A stretch of 64,000 nucleotides of DNA from Globomyces pollinis-pini (Eukaryota > Chytridiomycota > Chytridiomycetes > Rhizophydiales > Globomycetaceae): positions 78,450 to 142,449 of the forward strand of contig MU621099.1 of NCBI GenBank assembly GCA_025399215.1, written 5' to 3'. The first letter of the stretch is position 1. The number at the start of each line of letters is the position of its first letter. Below are positions 13,241-24,940 of the stretch, in pieces. Below the pieces are notes generated by a model, which was not told the origin of the DNA, did no database searches, and worked only from the letters and a program-made list of their open reading frames with translations. Both the position numbers and the translations under genes were made by a program.

Positions 13241-14866
13241 ATGGATACTTTCAAGCTCAAAAAACGCGCTAAACTGTCGATTGTAATTCCCCTACGGCAA
13301 GACTCTCCCGCTACTCCCTCTCCTATATCTCCTGCTTCAACTCCCACTTCCACATACGCTCTACCTGATTCACCAACTTCCCCATCTCAGTTTTCCCTCT
13401 TCTTGAATCGATTCAGGCGTTCTTCTTTCCCCTCAAATCACGACTCTTCTAATGGTTCAAGGTTGTGGATGTCATTGTACAACGATCATACTTACTCTAT
13501 TCCTGTCAAGAAATTCGTCACATCCTTGTGTGATTCATTTGGAAGTAATATGAACATTGACCAATATGCTCTCGCTCAATATCTCAATGCAAAAGAAATC
13601 ACACCTACTATCATCAATCAAACTATCTTCAAATCTTTTATTGATAAAAGGTCAGAAAAAACGAAGGAAGACAGACTATTGTTTGATTCAGATTATGAAT
13701 TGTCGAGTTCTGCAATCTGTCATTTGATTGACTTTATGAGTCCATTCGACATGTACAAATCAGAAAACAAAGTGACACTTGGTCATATGTATTATACTGG
13801 AACAGCAATACCCAAAGATGTAAATAAAGCATTCAAACTATTTCAAGAAGCGTCCAGAGACACCAATAACACAAAAGCAATTACATACCTTGGTGTATGT
13901 CACTTGCATGGCATTGGAACCTTAATTAACGAAAAATTAGCTTTTCAATGTTTCTATTCAGCAGCTGAAAAAGAATACCCTTTGGCACAACTTTACTTGG
14001 CCAGACTTTATCGATATGGTATTGGCACCAAAATTGATTTCAAACTAACCGTTGAATGGTTAATGAAAGCAGCAGATAGCCATTCTTTAGCACAAGTAGA
14101 ACTGGCAGATCTATATCGAACTGGACAGTGTAATGTACCAAAAGATCCAGAATTGGCCTTCCAATTATACTCAATTGCTGCTTCAGATGGAGTGACTATC
14201 GCACAATATAACCTTGGACAATACTATTTCAAAGGAAAAATTGTAAAACGGAATGATACAATGGCATTCTTATGGTTTGAAAAAGCAGCAAATGACCATT
14301 TTGCTGAAGCTCAAGCTAAACTAGGATATATGTACGAATATGGTCTCGGTTGTGACGTAGATTTGAATGCTGCACGCTTTTATTACCAATCTGCAGCTAA
14401 CCAAGGTGTTGCCTCTGCCCAAAACAATCTAGGATTTCTCTACCGATATGGAAAAGGAGTTGATGTAGATTTCCCCAAATCATTCCAACTGTTTAGTCAA
14501 GCAGCTAAAAAGGGTGATGTACTAGCACAAAACCATTTAGGACAATGTTATGAAAATGGAGTTGGATGTGATGTCAATTTGGAAATCGCTGTTTACTGGT
14601 ACCACCTAGCATCTGAAAAAGGACTTTCAGCTGCTCAAAATAATCTAGCACTATGCAATGAACTCGGTAAAGGAATGGTTGCAAATGAATTGGAAGCTAT
14701 TCGACTATACACTTTGGCTGCTAATCAAGGAAATGTATCTGCCGCTTTTAATCTGGCTGAATATTTTGAAACTAAACGGAAAGATTTGAACTTGGCTAGA
14801 GTTTGGTATAGCAGAGCTGCTGAATTGGGTGATCTGGAATCCAAAACTAAATTGGACCAAATGTAA
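13241..14866 (+). CDS. Sel1-repeat (SLR) protein
   Basis: Intronless. The start at 13241 (MDTFKLKKRAKLSIVIPL) follows a TATA-like element. The first 80 residues are Pro/Ser/Thr-rich and probably disordered. A spacer follows and then about eight or nine Sel1 repeats of 36-38 residues, with the signature A-x-x-x-L-G-x-x-Y-x-x-G-x-G-V (for example AQAKLGYMYEYGLGCDVD, AQNNLGFLYRYGKGVDVD, AQNHLGQCYENGVGCDVN). The last repeats are more divergent. Fungal Sel1 proteins of this layout include the chitin synthase activator Chs4/Skt5 group, but I see no prenylation box at the C-terminus (TKLDQM), so the exact role stays open. Confidence 0.85.
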   Translation: MDTFKLKKRAKLSIVIPLRQDSPATPSPISPASTPTSTYALPDSPTSPSQFSLFLNRFRRSSFPSNHDSSNGSRLWMSLYNDHTYSIPVKKFVTSLCDSFGSNMNIDQYALAQYLNAKEITPTIINQTIFKSFIDKRSEKTKEDRLLFDSDYELSSSAICHLIDFMSPFDMYKSENKVTLGHMYYTGTAIPKDVNKAFKLFQEASRDTNNTKAITYLGVCHLHGIGTLINEKLAFQCFYSAAEKEYPLAQLYLARLYRYGIGTKIDFKLTVEWLMKAADSHSLAQVELADLYRTGQCNVPKDPELAFQLYSIAASDGVTIAQYNLGQYYFKGKIVKRNDTMAFLWFEKAANDHFAEAQAKLGYMYEYGLGCDVDLNAARFYYQSAANQGVASAQNNLGFLYRYGKGVDVDFPKSFQLFSQAAKKGDVLAQNHLGQCYENGVGCDVNLEIAVYWYHLASEKGLSAAQNNLALCNELGKGMVANELEAIRLYTLAANQGNVSAAFNLAEYFETKRKDLNLARVWYSRAAELGDLESKTKLDQM

Positions 14867-15011
14867 ATTTAAAACCTCTTGTCGCTTTGAACCTCATGTA
14901 AAAATATTGAACCTCATGTAAAATTATACAAACTGTAAATAAATATGTGTGATTATAATCAGATCTAGTGATTTAATTGTGAATATGTATATTACAAGTA
15001 TCTATGTTGGC

Positions 15012-16392
15012 TTATTTGGAATAAATCAAAAAATGGTCCCAACCACACGCAAAAGCATTCAAATTTGGGTAATGTCCAACAAGAACCGCATCAGTACTGG
15101 TCATAGTATCAACAAGAGTTCTTGGATCTTGTGAGTCATCCGCTTTGCTCTCAATGAAAGATTTGTAGAACCAATTGCCAGCAGGTGCAGGTGGAACAGG
15201 TGGTATAGCCGTGAATGTGAATATATCATTATTTGAAATTAATATAGCTGAATTCCGCCCAAATTTCATTTCTTGTATTGGTCCATCAATCCCTTGTGGT
15301 GATTTAAATTGTTCCAATGATGCATTCAACTTTCCCAAGGCGTTAATCGATATTTTACCATCACCTAATAATTATGGTTGATCGGTTTACCATCTAACAC
15401 CAGCAAATGATTATCACACAGCGCAATTTGTTTCAAATTGGAGTTGTTGGTATGATTGTATTGAATAGGTAAATTAAATTCTTCTGTCGTTTTTAATTGT
15501 TCGTTGTAATGAGGACAGTATGGATAATAGGCAGGATCATAATCACCCTCCTCTAATACCATCAAAGTCGGTTGAGTTTGATCAATTGAAATTCCATAGA
15601 TTGCTATTGAGTTGTTTGCTATATCAATTGATATAATTTCATTCCATTTTAAAATAGAATTCGACGACTTCAATGGAATCGGTAGTAGAGACTTTTTGTT
15701 GGCGAAAAATCCCCAAATTTGGATATGTTTGATTCCATTCTGTTCAATAATCGCATAAGATGTATTTCCTTTGGCACCAATATCAATGACTTTATGTTCT
15801 TTTAAAGTAGGAATGGGATGTAACTCTGAATCATATAATTCTCCATTGCGGCCCAACAATCCAGCTCCCCTACATGATATTACTATCATCGATGGTATTA
15901 CCAGCTATAAACAACTCCATCTTCAGTCAATGCCAGAGTATGAAAATCACCAGTTGATACTTTAGTGAATGAGACATTTTCCACATTGAATGAGAGTAGT
16001 TCTGGGGTTTCATAGAATTCAGAATCATCTTCACCAATACCAAAAACAGTTAATGCTCCTCCTTTGAGCTCCGGTACATATCCTGATAAGATTAATACTA
16101 CAGATATCTTCACCAGCCTGACCATAATAATTTGAACCCCAAGACATCAACGCTCCTTTCCCTAATCTATCAACCAATGCTACCGAATGCGTCACTCCTG
16201 CACTTAATTGTATTACTAACATGAACGTATTTGGTTTGATTCACCTTTTTCTGATTGTAGTTTCAACACTGGAACTGGTTTTGATAATAGATGTGATGCA
16301 GGACCAATACCCATCTGACAATGAAGGTTATTACCCCATGCTAATGTACTACCCAGTCGTTTGATCGTTTTTATCGGTCTAATGAATGTCAT
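15012..16392 (-). CDS. RCC1-repeat protein
   Basis: A predicted beta-propeller made of RCC1 repeats, often a GEF-like or scaffold module. After removing short introns the product starts MTFIRPIKTIKRLGSTLAWG at 16392. It has repeats such as SAGVTHSVALVDRLGKGALMSWGSNYYGQ, STGDFHTLALTEDGVVYSWG, DIGAKGNTSYAIIEQNG and AFACGWDHFLIYSK. The first intron is 29 nt and ends CATGTTAG. Several blades are degenerate. Fungal RCC1-like proteins include Prp20, Ats1 and Fmp25; no presequence is obvious, and I cannot pick among them. Confidence 0.75.
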
Positions 16393-16416
16393 GATTTAAA
16401 AAAAAATAAACAAATT

Positions 16417-19400
16417 TTATTGTAAAGATTTGACTAAAATTGGTTGATTCGAATCCTTCATTTTATCTAGCACAGATTTGAACTGTTGGATAAATAGATC
16501 TGCCTCATCTTCTGTGATTGCACTCATATCGTACGACACTGAAAAACTGAGTACATCAGCAATGGATATCACCGAAACTGAAAATATGGCACGTGCACCC
16601 TTGAATGAATTGTTTTGAGTTCCACCAAACCAATCCATTTTGATTTTATCATTTGATCGAGTTTGGTTCTCCAATGCTTTCCAAGATCCCAGATTAGCAA
16701 CTTCTACTGAATAGCTTCTTGTGAGTTCATTTAGATCCACTTTTTGTCTAATGGCATTCCATAGTGTTGGTTTCCGGTATGTGTAGTTCAATAGCTTTAA
16801 TCGTCGCATGGAGCGAAAGAATTGTCCACTGATCTGTTTCCGTACCAATTTGGCCCTTTCCCATAACTCGGAAAACTCGTTGAATTTCAATTTTTCATTC
16901 GAAACTGAACCAGCATAGCACCCAAATTCTCTAATGGATGGATCCGTCTCTTTATCAGATCCTTCCAGTAACTTTGAGTTTGGAATCAAATGTCGCATTG
17001 AAGTTGTACATACCCAAGACTGGTATTCTGGCATTATTAAGTTACGTTTGACTGCCCGAGGGATAAATACGCTGCGAACGGCAGAAAGGGCAGCAACGAT
17101 GATAACTGCTGATAGAGAGGTGTTATGGAAGCGTGTATTTTCCAGCATTTTGCTGGAAAACGATTGATCCAATTGCAACCACCGAACACCAGTTTTGGGA
17201 ATCATACTATTCTTCTTTTCGGAAAAAGTCTTTTTGTCTAATGTTAGAGAGCGATTTTTAGTGTACCGAACTTCTGATGAACATCTTTCTCACTTATAAA
17301 ACTTACGGGGAAATGTGCAGTTATGTCAATGTTTCTAACATAATCTTGATATAGACAAGCGACATTGTTAGCAGTCTTTGGGTGTATGTTGCTTTTATAA
17401 TCGTGGTCATTAAAAAAGAGATTGGTTGGATAGTGGTTTGAGATGTAAGAATGCGAAGTAATTTTACTAAATGCAGTTGCAATTGATTCAAGATTAGTTT
17501 GATGATCTATAACAGGTGTGCACAGATTTACAAATTGTTCTAAAATTTAGTTGAAACGAATTACGATTATATGATCTGGCCATTGAATTGAACGGGAAAT
17601 GTTCTGATATATCAAAGGAGCAATTGAAGCAGTCCAATTGAATTTCTAAGCTTGAATCTATTATTGGCAAAGGCTTTCGAGATATTCTCGGTTTACGTAT
17701 ATCTTCAGTCAGAATAACGTTATTTGCGACGTTTTGTTGATCAGATGCAAGGTTTTGAGTAAATGGAAAGTGAGAAAGCAGGGAATAGTGTGCTTGGCTT
17801 TTCAGTTTCAACAAGGGGTCATAATCGCCAAGATACACCAAGTTTTTAAGCTTACTTTGACACGCTACTCGTTTAAATTGCTGTTCAACTTACCATAGGT
17901 GTTATTGAAAGGGAAGTGATCCGAAATATTTGCTCTAGAAAGGCTTCTCAATATATACCCACCACCTAACCATTTTGAAATCACGTTGTTGCTTTCGCCA
18001 ACATCAGTGACACGCTTTATAGGGTCTAATGGAAAGTGTTTTCGGAGTTCAATTCTATTTTCTGTTTTTTGGAGATATGCGGGAAGGTCATTGTCTCTAC
18101 CGATTGAATTCAAATAATCATTGATTCGTGAGAATTGCCTGGTTATTACTTTTAATTGTGATGATTTTTGTCTATGCCTTCGAAACTGTTGCACGCACAT
18201 CTCCAATAATGCTATAATCAGTTATATATCATATGTTAATAAATACCTGGCATTATTCCTATTAAATTGGTGTAGATATAATTATCCAAAAGAGGTGGTA
18301 GTGATTTGGTGATGGGGACTTTATGAAGATCAATTGTTGTACTATTCAAATTTTGTGGTGTTAAATTGTTGAAAAATGATTTCGAGAATGAAAAAACCGA
18401 TAATCCATCTCCCAAGCAATGATGAAATGAGAAAAGTACGTAAAAATTTCGAAGCGATTCATTTGAGTATTCGGTAAGTGAGACCCCATCACCTTTCATC
18501 TCTTTTGGTCCTATTATAGCGACTTTCCAGCAAGGATAAACTTGATCTTTCATGTCAAACCGGTGATTTATCGCCTCTTGTGCTGTTTTCAAAGCTGTTT
18601 GATCATCCAGATACTCTACAAAATCACATTTAACCCGTATATCACTTGCAAATTTCCCCATTGGGATCAAATTCTGTGAGTCGTAGTCAATAATGCATGA
18701 AGTGCGATACATTTGAGAAGCGGTCAGTTTAACCAGGTCAATGATCCTATTCTCAGATATATGGTTGACAGATATTGGTAATGATACTTTCATACCTACA
18801 ACCATTACGACCTATAAAGTATTAGCTAATGACAGTTACTTGTGATGTATCTGTTGATTCTCGATGAAAATATCTTTCATTTATAGATAAGCTATTTTCA
18901 TTAAAAATCGGCTTTGGTTTTGATTTTATCCCAGCAACAGACTTGATCCAATTGATTTGCTTTTTGGATATACTCTTTCTAGGCCTCTTTATTTTTTTCG
19001 TTGTTGAAAGGACATCTAGCACCTCATCTGCACTTGAAATCAATGTCAAGTTTTCGTTTATAAACACCTTTTTCAGTCTCCAATTTGAAACCTCATCACT
19101 AGAATCTACCAATAAATCGTTGTAAACCAAGGGAATCTTTTGGAGTTGGGGTGATAACTCTACACAAGAGTCTAGTACGATAAATTCAAACGATTTAGCA
19201 TCATAAAGATTTTTGGAAATAGCCAAGACTGATTTGTTTCTATTCATTGAGTAAGTCTCGCACCATTGATTGAAACAATGAAATAAATCAAATTTGAAGT
19301 CAGATTCAGTATCATCATTCCAACTATATTGCTTGACGTAAGATTTTCTGTTTGATATATTGGAAGAAACTATATCTGTTGTCAAAGAATCATTTGCCTT

Positions 19401-19884
19401 GTCTCTGACAGCTACATCACCAATCATTTTCGGCATTCCAACACTCCTGCACATAAATGGATTGATTCTTACCAATACTGAGTCTTGTAATGATGAATTA
19501 ATGCTATCGATTGTATTTCATTATTTTTGATCGTTCCGAAAGCTTTTTCATCAATTTCAAAAGTGGGAATTGATGGTGAACGTTCCAGGTCAATAGGAAT
19601 TCCTTCTAGAGTAGGCAGCTTCACTACAATGATTAGTGAAGCTAGAAACCATTGAATCTGGACTTTTTTGAATTATACGGTCCCCAAATGAGTAATTGGG
19701 ATCTGGTAGATTTGTCAATCAACAGCAACGATTCTGAAAACCGTGTTAAATTCCCAATTTCTAATTGAATCAGCAAATATTTCATACCTTTAGACATTGT
19801 AGCAGGAATGGATTGGACAAGGTTGGGATTCTTTGTACTTGGAAACCATCGTTGCTTAATTGAATGAATAAATGAGTATTTCAT
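16417..19884 (-). CDS. Alcohol O-acetyltransferase-like acyltransferase, paralogue 2, with repeat insertion
   Basis: Paralogue of the gene at 6915-8937. It shares SKKQINWIKSVAGI, the intact HHCLGDG motif (about 18410-18432), TRFHNTSLSAVIIVAAL and SYSVEVANLGSW. Two things are new. First, splicing a 26-nt intron at about 19449-19474 joins an upstream exon pair (MKYSFIHSIKQRWFP..., 19884) to the body, giving an N-terminal extension of some 250 residues not seen in paralogue 1. Second, the linker between the two catalytic halves (about 17230-18130) is expanded and carries six degenerate HFP repeats. Introns are 25-36 nt, including the position where paralogue 1 has 84 nt. The start is less sure: an ATG inside the extension or near 19451 would give a shorter protein. 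Confidence 0.72.
17300..18045 (-). repeat. Degenerate protein repeat 'I-S-x-H-F-P-F-N' (six units) inside acyltransferase paralogue 2
   Basis: Reading the minus strand and removing a 29-nt and a 25-nt intron, six units follow each other: LRKHFPLD, ISDHFPFN, LLSHFPFT, ISEHFPFN, ISNHYPTN, ITAHFPVS. The His codons are near 18039, 17918, 17772, 17599, 17435 and 17317. Coding spacing is about 39-41 residues for three of the gaps and 46 and 57 for the other two. Several units also contain NNV (ESNNVI, ANNVIL, ANNVAC) about 15 residues downstream. The rest of the sequence is diverged at DNA level. Confidence 0.65.
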
Positions 19885-20034
19885 TTGTTAAAGTTTGAAA
19901 TCATACACGTTTATTGATAGATCAATAATTTAATGACTTTCAACTTGACTCGGTCTACACGTGTTGTGAGGTTTTGTGGAAATCTAGAATGAATAGAAAA
20001 TGATTGAATAAATATATTGAAATGATAATCACAC

Positions 20035-22226
20035 TCAATCTAGATTAGGCTGCAGACTGGCGGTTTCGGGAACAACGTGAACCAAAATCAAATCCACTAG
20101 AACATAAATCAAATGCTTGTTGGTTCGTTGATTCTGAAACACATCGATGATGTATTTCACTTTTTCATATGCTTCCTCTTCATCAATAATTGGACAAACA
20201 GTGTCTATAGGTTAATGCAATACTATCAATACTGGAAATAAACTTTGTTAATGTTTCCTCCAAGTCTTTTCGAGTCTTGATTTTTTCTGATTCGGATTTA
20301 ATTAGTGCTGCCGGTGCTAATACATCATTTGGCCAAAAAGAATTTCGAAATAGGAAAAGATATGTTGTAATGGTATCTTCTGCTATAATAAAATGAATTC
20401 CTTTTAATATAACACTAATCTATTAGTTTTAGATGATACCGGTTGATCATTGGGCCCGCAAATGCCCGAATGGTAGGTTGCACAAAACATCTGAATTGGG
20501 TATACAGCCATTGTTGATGAGGGCTAAACTCTAATATTTCGTTAATCAAATCCAAGAAAGGTTCTTCCAAGTTGTACCTCTCGTAAACATTTGTATGAAT
20601 CGGTCCCAATTTCCAGGGTCCTTTTCTAGTTTCTGAATACAAGTTCCAAAGCATCATAATAACCAGCATTATTGCCTCATACAGGTTTGTCAAATATGCC
20701 TTTATGGTATCTACAAAAGGAAATCTTGTCGTTGAGAGTGTGTTACTTTCTTTTAACTTTGTATGGCTTGCAGAGATAAAACTGGTGGTAGATCCTTGTC
20801 GTTTTGGGTGCCCCTTACCCTTATTTGCGGGCTTTTCGGTTTCAATTGACTCATGTATACTATTCACTTCATCATCATGAGACATTCCAGAAATTTGTTC
20901 TGATTGAGGTGAAAATTCTGAGTTGGTAAGAAGTGGATCGGGATATATAATGGTCCTGTGGTTGTTTGAGCTCGAATTGGCTTTGGGGGAGTAAATACCT
21001 TGTCGGAAGTTTGCAGATGCAATGCTTTCAGTAGCATCAATATCTGCATCAAAAGATAATTTTGATGCTGGTGTGCTGTCCAAATCGGATCCGAGAAAGT
21101 CTCCATTAGGCGACCCCTTGAAATCCTCCAACATTTCATCATTTACATATACTTTTGGTTTTCTATGACGTGACTTTTTCTCTGGACTTTTTGCATCATG
21201 CTGAAAATCTTTGGTGACAAAGTCTTTAATCTTATCGATTTTACTGGTCATTTTACCCAATCCACCAGTAAACTTTTGAGTGAATGAATTCAAGTTTAAT
21301 GGATTTGCTTGATTTTCATGCTTATTTCTATTCCTGCTCAAAAACGAAGCCGATTTTCTGACTTTAGCCTTGAATAGATTTGACTCTTCACTGACAATTG
21401 TGTGTGAATCTAAAGATCTGTGATTTGTTTGTAGGTCTGAATGAGTTAGGCTGGGAGATGCCATTGGAGAAAACGAATCGTGTAATTCAGGGGAAATGTT
21501 GGGAGAGTCTGATAAATAGTTTGATGCATCAGAATAGTATAAATCGGACTGATCTGAAGATTTTGATGAGCAACTTGCCCGTACATCCAATAATTCTGGA
21601 GCTAGTGCCTATCATTAATAAATGACATTGTAAAATACCATCAATATTAATTCATTTAACATATCAGGTTCTGCCAGCAGATTCAGTAAATTCATCAATA
21701 CATTGTTACACACAATTTCACGAAACAACAATCTAACGGTATCACTTTGCAAATCCAATTCTGGTAACATAGCATCTAATAAGATTTGAGATACTCTTCG
21801 CATATATTCAGCTTCCGCTTCAGGAGATTGTAATGCGACATGAGGTTGAGCACCATAAAATAATTGATCGAATGATTTTCCACCTGAATAAGTAGTTCCA
21901 ACTTTTGAACAACAATTTCTGTGATCTCTAATATGATTTGATAATACAATAGGTAAATGATAACCTAATAATTCCACATATTCAACTCTTGATAATTTTC
22001 TTTCGATTTGAGTTAATAAAGTAGTAATACTTTTTACTAATACTTTATATAATTCTTCATCGGGAGAGATTAAAGAATACCAAGATGCGATATATTCATT
22101 TAATAATAAAGCGATGACTTTTGATAGTTCTTCGTTTACTGTATCTGAGCTTGTTAGTTTATGTTGTTTGACTATATTTAAAATACTTTGTAGCATCCAA
22201 AATATTAAAATATTCAAACAATTCAT
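20035..22226 (-). CDS. PXA and nexin_C domain protein without a PX domain
   Basis: Sorting-nexin-related endomembrane protein. The start at 22226 (MNCLNILIFWMLQSIL) gives a hydrophobic N-terminus and then a PXA domain: SKVIALLLNEYIASWYSLISPD, LGYHLPIVLSNHI, LLDAMLPELDLQSDTVRLLFREIVCNNVLMNLLN. A Ser-rich, charged linker of about 250 residues follows (21580-20790), then a nexin_C domain starting at EEPFLDLINEILEF and running through MINRVILKGIHFIIAEDTI (made by a 25-nt intron) and LFRNSFWPNDVLAPA, ending ETASLQPNLD. I see no PX or RGS domain between them. The architecture resembles Schizosaccharomyces Pxa1-type proteins rather than Mdm1/SNX13. Introns are 25-30 nt. Confidence 0.8.
20415..20439 (-). 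other. 25-nt intron inside the nexin_C domain
   Basis: GTATCATC...TAATAGATTAG on the minus strand. Without removal the frame stops at once; with removal the conserved INR-x-IL-KGIHFIIAEDTI nexin_C core is restored. Confidence 0.85.
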
Positions 22227-22402
22227 CACTACCCGCCACAATCATGAACAAACACCTCAATAAAAAAAACTATGTTCAATGCCATTGAATTGAATACTCA
22301 ATGCCATTTAATCGAAAGTATTTCAATGTCATTCACTTTTATTGGTATTATCGACGTGTTATTTAATCATAAATGCTGTTTGGTACGTGTCCTTGTTGTT
22401 AT

Positions 22403-23262
22403 TCAATAACTCTTCTTATTGGCATGATAACTAATCCAAAACATCATACCATGTCGTATCAAACAACTAATAGTCAGGATAAATCCATCCCTGGAAAAAA
22501 CACACAACCATAGACCTTGCACTTGTATTATTAGCAATTTACGAATCCCTACACTCTCTTGAACTCCTGATATCAAACTCCAAACAAACATCGTTCGATT
22601 CCATAATCGGTCACTATAACTAGTTTTTTTATCCAGTGATTTCATCAGTTCATCTTTGTACACCATATGTCGTTTCATGCATTCATCTCGTATCAAAAGA
22701 AACACTTCGTTTGGTAAAGATCCTTGAATACTTTCTTTCAATGATTTCATCTGTTGTGTAATCATCCAATCACATAATGTATTCAAAAGATACCTCTGCA
22801 TTTTTCGAATGACCTCCAAATGATGTACTGTTGTATCCACATCTTTAGACAGAATGGTTTTCAGACTGATGCTGATTACAAAGAATGGCCAAATGAGTGG
22901 GGCAATGCAAAATGGTAGTAGAATAAGGCCTGGGAACAATGATGTGAGATAAATGGTGATTCGTTCAGTTGACAATGCTTCTGAAAGAATTCGTAAATGC
23001 AATTGAAATCCAAGGTAGGCTATGGATACCAAAAGTACGAGTTGAATTAAACAATAAACAAAGATGATAAATCTAGCGGTCTAAAGAGTCAGATAAATAC
23101 AAATACTCTATCAGAACTCAAGATATGCTGTACTGTGTCCAATAGAAAGTGGTCATATATGAATTTAGATTGATGTCTTCTAACTAACGTTGGAGTCTTT
23201 AAAGGAGCTTGTTTTGGTCCATCCAATCCCAACTTTAACAATTGAAATGCTTTAAAAATCAT
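22403..23262 (-). CDS. Membrane protein of unknown family
   Basis: I do not recognise it. A 26-nt intron near 23075-23100 joins exon 1 (MIFKAFQLLKLGLDGPKQAP...) to the main exon. The product, about 275 residues, has two clear hydrophobic hairpins near the middle (ARFIIFVYCLIQLVLLVSIAYLG and LTSLFPGLILLPFCIAPLIW...), then a basic soluble stretch and further hydrophobic patches near the C-terminus. It is divergently transcribed from TBCCD1 with 111 bp between starts, and lies head-to-tail upstream of the PXA protein, 176 bp from its start. Confidence 0.6.
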
Positions 23263-23373
23263 TGGTTAGTGAACAAAAATAATGGAATGAATTAAAGGTA
23301 TCAAATTAGAAGATAAGATTTAGAAGATAACATGTGGTCTTGAATTGGGTTCAGAAAATGTTTACCGTACGCG

Positions 23374-24940
23374 ATGGCTTTCTACATGAACCCGTCCTTT
23401 GTTGATTACGGAACTCTATCAATCCCACCGGTATCTGACTTTAGTTTCAACAATCTATTGAAAGTATGTGATTTATTTCATACAAAATCAACGATATCAT
23501 TTCAAGATTGGCAACAAACATCAATCAATATTTTCAAATTTGATGATATTGAATCCATTATCATTTACAAGTCTTTTTTAATCTACGAGAATCGATTCAA
23601 GAATCAACAGTTAGATATAACGAGTATTGATTGGTATCTTCAATATGAAATTAAACTATCAAATCTAATCTTGTATCTATTCAATCAATTATATGTTCTT
23701 CAAACCCCAAATAGAACCGATTCTGAATTAAAATCATCTAGTAAACGTCAATATCAATTAATCAAGTATAATCTATTTTGGAAATCATTTTCCAAACAAT
23801 GTATTACCTTGATCTATTCGTGTTGTTTTGGTTACGAAGGTAGAAATTTAATGGATCCGATTCCTTTATCCAATCTTCAATCATTAAATTACTTTATTGT
23901 TTGGATTCCAAATGAACAACTCAATTCAATTAATCAAACTGATGGGATCGATACAAATTCAACAGTGATACCAAAATGGTATGATATAAGAGATTTATTA
24001 CAATCCTGTCTATCTGAATCACAATTAACTATCAATAACATCCATAATTTCATTCAAACACATCTCATCAACACCAAAGAAATTTCCCAAATAGTCATCA
24101 ATACATTATGTAACCGATTAAACATAACTGGATTAAAATCAAGTGAGATATCATTATTAATAGATAGTTGAATTGGTTAAATTAAATGGGAAAACTATTG
24201 CATTGACACACGAAAATAGTTTTAAGCAAGATATTAGGTTAAATCGTCTTACAAAATGTCAAGTATATATCATTGGGATCATTAAAAGTATAAATATTCA
24301 AAATTGTAAGAATTCAAAGATATTTTGTGGGACAGTGTTGAATCAAATTCAATTACAATCAAGTATGAGAACGATAATCATTGGGTATTGTTTATCAATC
24401 CGAGTCAGGTTGAATGGGGATTTAAAACATGGTTATAATCAAGTATTTGTATGTTCAAAAACTCAACCAATGGTTGATGGAAATGGTGGAGGATTGGATA
24501 TTCCTTGGGTTACATTCTATCCTGCTAATATGTGGTATGTTGGATTGAAAAAGGATTTGGAAAGTTCTAAATTACTACCCATCACGAATTATTGGAATCA
24601 ACCAATTATCTCTAACAATATTGTTAATCAAGTCAAGATTGGAACCCCTTTGGATTTCCATTTCAATCAACTTCCTTTTGATTTCATTAAAACTGATTCG
24701 AAATTGGATGTTAATGAATATGAATATCATTATAATTTGTTACCTAAAGCATTCCAAAATTGGTTATCTCAGATGAATTTGATTGTAGATGGTACCCGTC
24801 AAATATTTGCAAAAGCTGCAGAGTTGAATTCCCATTTGGAAGGGAAAGTTACCAAACAATTTCAAAGTTGGTTAGAAGATAGTGGTGGGAATTTAGATAT
24901 TGCAAGGTTAAATACATGCCAACTTGGATTACCTACCTAG
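23374..24940 (+). CDS. TBCCD1: TBCC domain-containing protein 1
   Basis: TBCCD1 belongs to the tubulin-cofactor-C-like family and is needed for centrosome/basal-body positioning in animals, algae and trypanosomes. A 25-nt intron (24143-24167) joins the helical N-terminal half to the C-CAP/TBCC beta-helix: TKCQVYIIGIIKSINIQNCKNSKIFCGTV, RTIIIGYCLSIRV. The family-specific tail follows: LDIPWVTFYPANMWYVGL, LPITNYWNQPI, DFHFNQLPFDFI, and a C-terminal helix ending KQFQSWLEDSGGNLDIARL. This order matches the human protein end to end (about 510 residues against 557). No RP2/TBCC catalytic arginine is assigned. Confidence 0.9.

Noticed and set aside
22201..22260. Upstream ATG (22245) as PXA start
   Set aside because: It reads in another frame and stops after 28 residues; the ATG at 22226 is in frame with the PXA domain.
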